Position numbers and translations under genes: made by a program. The notes below the pieces were generated by a model, which ran no database searches, had not been told where the DNA came from, and saw only the letters and a list, made by a program, of their open reading frames with translations. Below are positions 59,927 to 64,000 of a stretch of 64,000 nucleotides of DNA, piece by piece. This DNA is from Caldilinea sp. CFX5. GTDB lineage: Bacteria; Chloroflexota; Anaerolineae; Caldilineales; Caldilineaceae. The stretch is taken from the NCBI GenBank assembly GCA_021405325.1, contig QWII01000053.1, positions 54,582-118,581 of the forward strand, written 5' to 3'. Each line of letters begins with the position of its first letter. Within the stretch, counting starts at the first letter, position 1.

Positions 59927-61039
59927 ATGACCGTCAATACCACTGTGGACAATCTACAGACGGCTGTCAATACCACTGTAGACAATTTACAGACGACTGT
60001 CAGTACCACGATGGACAACCTGCAAAAATTGGGTAGCACCACCGTGACACAGGTCGAGAGTTTTGTCACCGAGAATCGCGATCTGCTCAAGAGCGTCGGC
60101 CTGGTGACCGCCGCTGTCCTGGTCGGCGGCGTGGGCGGCTATTGGTTGGCGAAAGGCGCCGTTGTCGCCCACAGTGCAGCCGCAGCCAAAGGAAGCGCCA
60201 CGGCGGCGCCTTTCTTCGTGACGCAAGGGGCTACTACAGGCGCGTCAACGTTGCAAAACACCGCCACCTTGCTCAATAGTTCAATCGCCGGCGGTACAGC
60301 GTTGGTGGACAAGATTTCAGCGCTCTTGCATACCATCTCGGCCAACGCGGCGCCGTTGACTGTAGGTGTTGTGGGTGGCAGTGCGGCTGGCGTGGGCGCG
60401 ACCCGCTATCAGGTACGTCAAGCGCAAGATGCCTTAGTAACCCAGACTGCTCAAACCGCCGCCGCCGAGGCGGAACGCAGCCAGTTGGCCGATGCCCTGG
60501 TCGCTGCCAAAGCAAATTTAAGCGACTTGCAGGCAAAACTAGCCGCCCAACCGGCTGTCCAGACGGTGCAGGATCAGCTAGAAGTCATCAAGGGCATTGG
60601 TCGCGTCTTCGCCCAAAAGCTCAACGCCGCCGGCATCTACACCTTTGCCGACCTGGCCGCGCAGACCCCTGAACGCTTACGCGAAATTATCGGCACGGCC
60701 CGCGCCGGCAGCATGGTGCAACCCGCCGATTGGATTCAGCAGGCGGGTCAACTTATCCAACCGGCGGCGCCAGCCACCGCCGTACCCCTCTCTTCACCGA
60801 CCACAAGCACGCCGGCAACGCCTGCCTCCAGCGCGATCCAGTTGGATCGGTTGGAAGCGATTAGTGGCATCACACCTGCCATTGCGGCCCGTCTGAATCA
60901 GGCCGGCATTCTCACCTACATTGATCTAGCTGGTCAGTCGGCGCCACGTATTCAAGAAATGCTCGGCGCCGACTATCAGCCGCCCGAAAGCGCCATTGCC
61001 GCCTGGTTGGTCGCCGCCCGCGCTATGGCCACCCAGTGA
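59927..61039 (+). CDS. Membrane-associated coiled-coil protein with two HhH-type domains
   Basis: The product has 370 residues. It starts with three 11-residue repeats (VNTTVDNLQTA type), then two hydrophobic, Gly/Ala-rich segments (VGLVTAAVLVGGVGGYWLA, and LTVGVVGGSAAGVGA), an Ala/Gln coiled coil (about 165-215), and two helix-hairpin-helix-like domains: LEVIKGIGRVFAQKLNAAGI and LEAISGITPAIAARLNQAGI. Similar HhH units sit at the ends of proteins that bind DNA or act as scaffolds. GAGGAGG lies before ATG 59927. I do not recognise the whole protein; its place next to export and ATPase genes suggests a membrane scaffold (inference). Confidence 0.8.
   Translation: MTVNTTVDNLQTAVNTTVDNLQTTVSTTMDNLQKLGSTTVTQVESFVTENRDLLKSVGLVTAAVLVGGVGGYWLAKGAVVAHSAAAAKGSATAAPFFVTQGATTGASTLQNTATLLNSSIAGGTALVDKISALLHTISANAAPLTVGVVGGSAAGVGATRYQVRQAQDALVTQTAQTAAAEAERSQLADALVAAKANLSDLQAKLAAQPAVQTVQDQLEVIKGIGRVFAQKLNAAGIYTFADLAAQTPERLREIIGTARAGSMVQPADWIQQAGQLIQPAAPATAVPLSSPTTSTPATPASSAIQLDRLEAISGITPAIAARLNQAGILTYIDLAGQSAPRIQEMLGADYQPPESAIAAWLVAARAMATQ
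59930..60028 (+). repeat. Three 33-bp tandem repeats encoding an 11-residue coil unit
   Basis: Units 59930-59962, 59963-59995 and 59996-60028 encode TVNTTVDNLQT-like repeats. The 11-residue period fits a right-handed coiled coil or an amphipathic surface helix. The first two units are most alike, indicating recent duplication. Confidence 0.85.
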
Positions 61040-61100
61040 TCCATGATTCGTGCTGCGCCGCCTTCGACAGGCTTAGGCGACGCAGCACGAATCATGGATC
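61038..61100. repeat. 20-bp perfect inverted repeat with CTTCGACAGGCTTAGG loop
   Basis: Arms 61038-61057 and 61081-61100 match perfectly. The loop holds CCTTCGACAGGCTTAGG, the reverse-complement type of the loop in the elements at 642 and 14042. The left arm begins within the TGA stop of the HhH protein. Its arm word ATTCGTGCTGCG also occurs in the arms at 642. Confidence 0.9.
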
Positions 61101-61151
61101 ACGAATCGCGAAAGGCTTACAAAAAATAAAAGGATTGTGGTATTCGTGTAA

Positions 61152-61157
61152 TATAAT
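61152..61157 (+). promoter_or_regulatory. Perfect -10 box TATAAT
   Basis: A TATAAT hexamer lies in an AT-rich stretch 87 bases upstream of ATG 61244. No good -35 box is found at the normal distance, so an activator or another sigma factor may be needed. Confidence 0.3.
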
Positions 61158-61243
61158 AGTTAGGGTTATCTGTAACCGCCAGAAAATGATGTTGCTCAAG
61201 CATCAGTGTGTGACCGACATCTGTGATTAAGGAGAATAAAGTC

Positions 61244-61570
61244 ATGCAAAGTCTAACCACCATCAAGGACAAAAGTCAACAGGGTTGGAATCGTCTCGTT
61301 GAAGCGGGCAAACAGCAGCCCGAGGAACGCAAAGTGTGGGGCGTCACCATTGCGGCGGCAGTGGCAGGCGGCGTTGTCTTAGCCGCCGTGTCCAAAGGCG
61401 TACTCGCCGTTGTTAGCACCCTGGCCGCGCCCCCGGTGGCGCTGACCGTTGGCGCCCTGGCTGGTGGCGCCGTCGGCTGGAGTTTAATGCAGAATCAACC
61501 GGAAGCGCCGCCGTCGGTGAGTGCATCAACACCAGTGGACACTGTACCAACTGCCGAAGCGGCCGCGTAA
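61244..61570 (+). CDS. Small Gly/Ala-rich membrane protein
   Basis: The 108-residue protein has a charged N-terminus (KDKSQQGWNRLVEAGKQQ), two glycine-zipper-like hydrophobic helices (about residues 32-85; VTIAAAVAGGVVLAAV and VALTVGALAGGAVGWSLM) and an Ala/Pro/Thr tail. AAGGAG is 10 bases before ATG 61244. I do not recognise the family. Glycine-zipper hairpins can oligomerise in membranes, so it may be a pore, immunity or scaffold protein of the locus (inference). Confidence 0.7.
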   Translation: MQSLTTIKDKSQQGWNRLVEAGKQQPEERKVWGVTIAAAVAGGVVLAAVSKGVLAVVSTLAAPPVALTVGALAGGAVGWSLMQNQPEAPPSVSASTPVDTVPTAEAAA

Positions 61571-61589
61571 ATCGGAGGTCGAAGGAAGG

Positions 61590-61655
61590 AACCAAGTTAC
61601 TTTGTCCGTGCTTGGGGGATGGAGAAAGTAACTTGGTTTCGACAGGCTCAACCAA
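61590..61655. repeat. Imperfect 18-bp inverted repeat followed by TTTCGACAGGCTCAA
   Basis: Arms 61590-61607 and 61621-61638 pair with one mismatch. The right arm runs into TTGGTT-TCGACAGGCTC-AACCAA (61633-61655), a second small hairpin with the conserved loop word. Confidence 0.75.
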
Positions 61656-61706
61656 CTGACCATCAAACCATAGACTCACCAAAATTATGATTGAAGGAAG
61701 ATGAAA

Positions 61707-61919
61707 ATGCAAAAGAAAACGGTTACAAGCAATGTACAGGGGCAACAATCCGCTATGCCGGTCGTGCAAGGTGGGCTGCCGGTGCGCACGAATCTCCGTG
61801 CCGGCCTGGCCTGGGACGAGTTGGATGACCAGGCCATTTCCCTTTTCAATAAGGTAAAAGATGCCGTCGCCGGCGCTGCCCAAAATGTAAACAACGCAAT
61901 CCAGGAAGCCACTAAATAA
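61707..61919 (+). CDS. 70-residue protein with Gly-Gly motif, candidate exported peptide precursor
   Basis: The protein starts MQKKTVTSNVQGQQSAMPVV, then Gln-Gly-Gly, then LPVRTNLRAGLAWDELDDQA and an amphipathic helix ending in QEATK. The Gly-Gly at residues 22-23 is placed like the cleavage site of peptides processed by C39 exporters, which would release a 47-residue peptide. AAGGAAG ends 6 bases before ATG 61707, so this start is preferred over ATG 61701. The leader lacks the usual hydrophobic pattern of double-glycine leaders, so this is a candidate only. I do not recognise the family. Confidence 0.6.
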   Translation: MQKKTVTSNVQGQQSAMPVVQGGLPVRTNLRAGLAWDELDDQAISLFNKVKDAVAGAAQNVNNAIQEATK

Positions 61920-61924
61920 GCTAT

Positions 61925-61974
61925 GTTAGTTGGTTAGTTGGTTTCGTATTCGACCAACCAACTAACCAACTAAC
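61925..61974. repeat. 18-bp perfect inverted repeat from GTTAGTTG units
   Basis: Arms 61925-61942 and 61957-61974 pair perfectly around a 14-nt loop (TTCGTATTCGACCA) that still resembles the TTCGA core. It fills the gap between the small protein and the DppB gene. Confidence 0.85.
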
Positions 61975-61992
61975 CAACCGCCCAACCAACCC

Positions 61993-62934
61993 ATGACCCA
62001 ATTTTTTCTGCGCCGCCTGGCGTTTGTCCTGTTTATTTTGTTTTTGATTTCGCTGGTGGTCTTTGCGGTGACGGAAATTCTGCCGGGCGATGCCGCCCAG
62101 ATGATTCTGGGGCAGAAGGCGACGCCCGAGACCTTGGCAGCCTTGCGGGCGCGGCTGGGGCTGGATCAACCGGCGCCGGTACGTTATCTCGCCTGGATCG
62201 GCGGCGTGCTGCGCGGCGACTGGGGCGAGTCATTGGTCATGAACCTGCCGGTCGGGCCGCTGCTGTGGCAACGGCTGCGTAATTCGGCGGTGCTGGCCTT
62301 GTGCGCTTGGGTGGTCAGTGCGCTCCTGGGCATTGGGCTGGGGGTCATCGCCAGTTTGCACCGCGACCGCTGGCCGGATCGCATGATCACCACCTTTACC
62401 GTCTTCTTTATCAGCTTTCCCCCCTTTGTCATTGCCGTCTTTTTGATGATCGTCTTTTCACTCTGGTTGCGCTGGCTGCCGGCGTCGAGTATGATTGATG
62501 CGGACGCCAACTTTTTCAGCTCGATTCGCTTTTTGATCCTGCCGACGCTGACGCTGACGCTGGGGTCGCTGGCCGAGGTGGCGCGCCTGGTGCGGGCCAA
62601 TATGATCGAGGTGATGAACAGCGACTATGTGCGCACGGCGCGCAGCAAAGGCTTGCCCCCACGCCAGGTGGTTGTGCGCCATACCCTGCGCAACGCCCTG
62701 TTGCCGGCGATCAGTGTACTGGCGCTCAATGTCGGCTATTTGATGAGCGGGACGGTGCTGGTCGAGAGCATCTTTGCCTATCCCGGCCTGGGGCGGCTGC
62801 TGCTGCAAGCGATCAGCCAGCGCGATCTGCCTTTATTGCAAGGGGTGGCGTTGCTCTCGGCGTTGATTTATACAGCGGCGAATTTGCTGGCGGATGTGAT
62901 CTACTTCTGGGTCAATCCGCGGATTCGCTATTAA
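61993..62934 (+). CDS. Peptide/nickel-type ABC transporter permease (DppB type)
   Basis: The product has 313 residues. It begins MTQFFLRRLAFVLFILFL and continues with EILPGDAAQMILGQKATPE, both standard for DppB. Six spans are predicted; the ATPase-contact loop reads RSKGLPPRQVVVRHTLRN, and it ends DVIYFWVNPRIRY. No binding protein gene precedes it, so the importer may continue beyond the right edge. It starts directly after a palindrome without a clear ribosome binding site. It is 12 bases from its DppC partner. Confidence 0.92.
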   Translation: MTQFFLRRLAFVLFILFLISLVVFAVTEILPGDAAQMILGQKATPETLAALRARLGLDQPAPVRYLAWIGGVLRGDWGESLVMNLPVGPLLWQRLRNSAVLALCAWVVSALLGIGLGVIASLHRDRWPDRMITTFTVFFISFPPFVIAVFLMIVFSLWLRWLPASSMIDADANFFSSIRFLILPTLTLTLGSLAEVARLVRANMIEVMNSDYVRTARSKGLPPRQVVVRHTLRNALLPAISVLALNVGYLMSGTVLVESIFAYPGLGRLLLQAISQRDLPLLQGVALLSALIYTAANLLADVIYFWVNPRIRY

Positions 62935-62946
62935 TATTCTTGCCAA

Positions 62947-63846
62947 ATGACCCAAAGCATTTCACTCCCTACCACCGGCTCTACAACCTTTGATCGCGTG
63001 GCCGTCCAGGACAACTTACCGGCGCGTCCTGCCACTGGCCATTGGGCGCGGCTGCGGCGGAATCCAACCGCAGTGATCGGGTTGGTGATTGTGATCACCT
63101 ATCTTCTCCTGGCGCTGGTGGGTGAATGGCTTGCACCTTATGCTTACACGGAGCAACACCTGAGCGACACCCTGCAACCGCCCTCCATGCGCTACTGGTT
63201 CGGCACCGACCAATTTGGTCGCGATATTCTCAGCCGGGTGATCGTCGGCAGCCGGAGTATGATCATCCTGGCGCTGGGGGCGACGGCGCTGGCGTTGCTC
63301 TTGGGCGCCGGCACGGGGGTGGTGGCGGCCTACTTTGGCGGTTGGATCGATGAGATCCTGATGCGTGTGGCCGATGTCATGCTGGCCTTTCCGGCGCTAC
63401 TATTAGCGCTGCTCATCCTCAGCACGCTGGGGTCGGAGATGATTTACCTCATCATTTGTATTGGCGTGGTCTTTGCCCCGGCAATCGCCCGTGTGGTGCG
63501 TAGTGTGGTGTTGGAACTGCGCACGCGCGAATTTGTTGAAGCCGCGCGCATGATCGGCTCTTCCCATAGCCGGATTATGCGGCGCGAAATTTTGCCCAAC
63601 TTACTCAGCACCCTCCTGGTCGAAGCGGCTATTTTCTTTGGCTATGCCATTCTGGTCGGCTCTGGCCTGGGCTTTCTCGGCATGGGCGTGCAGCCCCCTT
63701 CGCCGGACTGGGGCTTGCAGGTCAATGATGGACGGAATTTTCTGCTCACAGCGCCGTGGGTGGTGTTGTTTCCGGCGGTCGCGATCTCGTCGCTGGTCAT
63801 TGGCGTCAACCTACTGGTCGACGGGTTGGGGGTCGATCACAAATAG
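62947..63846 (+). CDS. Peptide/nickel-type ABC transporter permease (DppC type)
   Basis: The product has 299 residues with a polar N-terminus, a first span (VIGLVIVITYLLLALVGEWL), the motif FGTDQFGRDILSRVIVGSRS, the loop EAARMIGSSHSRIMRREILP and the end VNLLVDGLGVDHK, all typical of DppC. It forms the channel with the DppB product. ATPase and binding-protein genes are not in the window and may follow to the right. Confidence 0.92.
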   Translation: MTQSISLPTTGSTTFDRVAVQDNLPARPATGHWARLRRNPTAVIGLVIVITYLLLALVGEWLAPYAYTEQHLSDTLQPPSMRYWFGTDQFGRDILSRVIVGSRSMIILALGATALALLLGAGTGVVAAYFGGWIDEILMRVADVMLAFPALLLALLILSTLGSEMIYLIICIGVVFAPAIARVVRSVVLELRTREFVEAARMIGSSHSRIMRREILPNLLSTLLVEAAIFFGYAILVGSGLGFLGMGVQPPSPDWGLQVNDGRNFLLTAPWVVLFPAVAISSLVIGVNLLVDGLGVDHK

Positions 63847-63902
63847 CTTTTTCTGCGCTGTATCTCATGTTTATCCCATGTTCATTCCACGTTTGTTTAT
63901 TT

Positions 63903-64000
63903 AGGACTTAGGCAAGACGCAACCGGCCAGACCGCCGGGAGGTGGGCAAATGAACTTTCTCTGGTACAACAGCTTGTGCCCACCTCCCGGCGGTCTGGCC
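63903..64000. repeat. Palindrome with AGGACTTAGGCAAGACG outer word, cut by window edge
   Basis: AGGACTTAGGCAAGACG (63903-63919) differs by one base from the outer arm at 4775. Inside, arms 63925-63948 and 63977-64000 are a 24-bp perfect inverted repeat. The complementary outer arm is expected just beyond the right edge. Confidence 0.75.

Overview
The window is a GC-rich stretch of bacterial chromosome. Its gene content points to a heterotrophic Chloroflexota bacterium of the Anaerolineae/Caldilineae kind: many carbohydrate and peptide ABC importers, Gfo/Idh/MocA oxidoreductases, GH43 enzymes, a CHAT-NTPase-TPR protein, HerA, small toxin-antitoxin pairs, and very many intergenic palindromes. 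This assignment is an inference from gene content; no rRNA, tRNA or other marker was seen.

Bases 1-22,350 are a sugar and peptide scavenging region. It opens with the end of a sugar-binding protein, two permeases and a GH43 lipoprotein. On the minus strand follow a Zn-dependent dehydrogenase and a four-gene unit (binding protein, ceramidase-like hydrolase, two permeases) driven by a promoter that overlaps a LacI-type operator. Next come an MDR dehydrogenase, a peptide importer OppABC unit with a Gfo/Idh gene, another Gfo/Idh gene, a dioxygenase fused to HEAT repeats, and a second GH43 gene. The last 23 codons of a lost permease survive at 21,089.

Bases 22,500-28,500 hold a 1291-residue CHAT protease/NTPase/TPR protein and an alpha/beta hydrolase, separated by an array of hairpins. 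This looks like a signalling, conflict or cell-death pair.

Bases 29,700-37,726 form one co-oriented unit behind a strong promoter: a NuoEF-type NADH/FMN subunit, tryptophan 2,3-dioxygenase, kynureninase, an Rpn-family gene, an iron-sulfur subunit, and a formate dehydrogenase catalytic subunit. The last contains an in-frame UGA followed by a good SECIS hairpin, so it is a selenoprotein. Tryptophan breakdown through N-formylkynurenine releases formate, which this dehydrogenase could oxidise.

Bases 37,745-45,600 mix toxin-antitoxin modules, an orphan permease, a possible HAS-barrel protein, an alkaline-phosphatase-superfamily enzyme, an AT-rich accessory island, HerA and a Mug-type DNA glycosylase.

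Bases 45,665-50,673 (minus strand) are a four-gene catabolic operon: oxidoreductase, amidohydrolase/deacetylase, FGGY kinase and SelA/DgaE-like PLP lyase. It could degrade an N-acetylated amino-sugar acid.

Bases 50,788-61,919 are the most unusual locus. Two ABC exporters resemble the NHLP/NHLM peptide-export pair, the first with an N-terminal C39 peptidase. With them are a stub of an HlyD-like adaptor, a P-type ATPase lacking the CPx metal motif, a broken type II thioesterase, a coiled-coil/HhH membrane protein and two small proteins, one with a Gly-Gly motif. Peptide importer permeases DppB/DppC close the window.

Across the window, gene ends are marked by long near-perfect inverted repeats. 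Several share a fixed loop (TGAGCTTGTCGAA or close variants) but have locus-specific arms; others have arms built from 7-9 bp tandem units. Many begin at or overlap a stop codon, and in the export locus they appear to have clipped or split genes.
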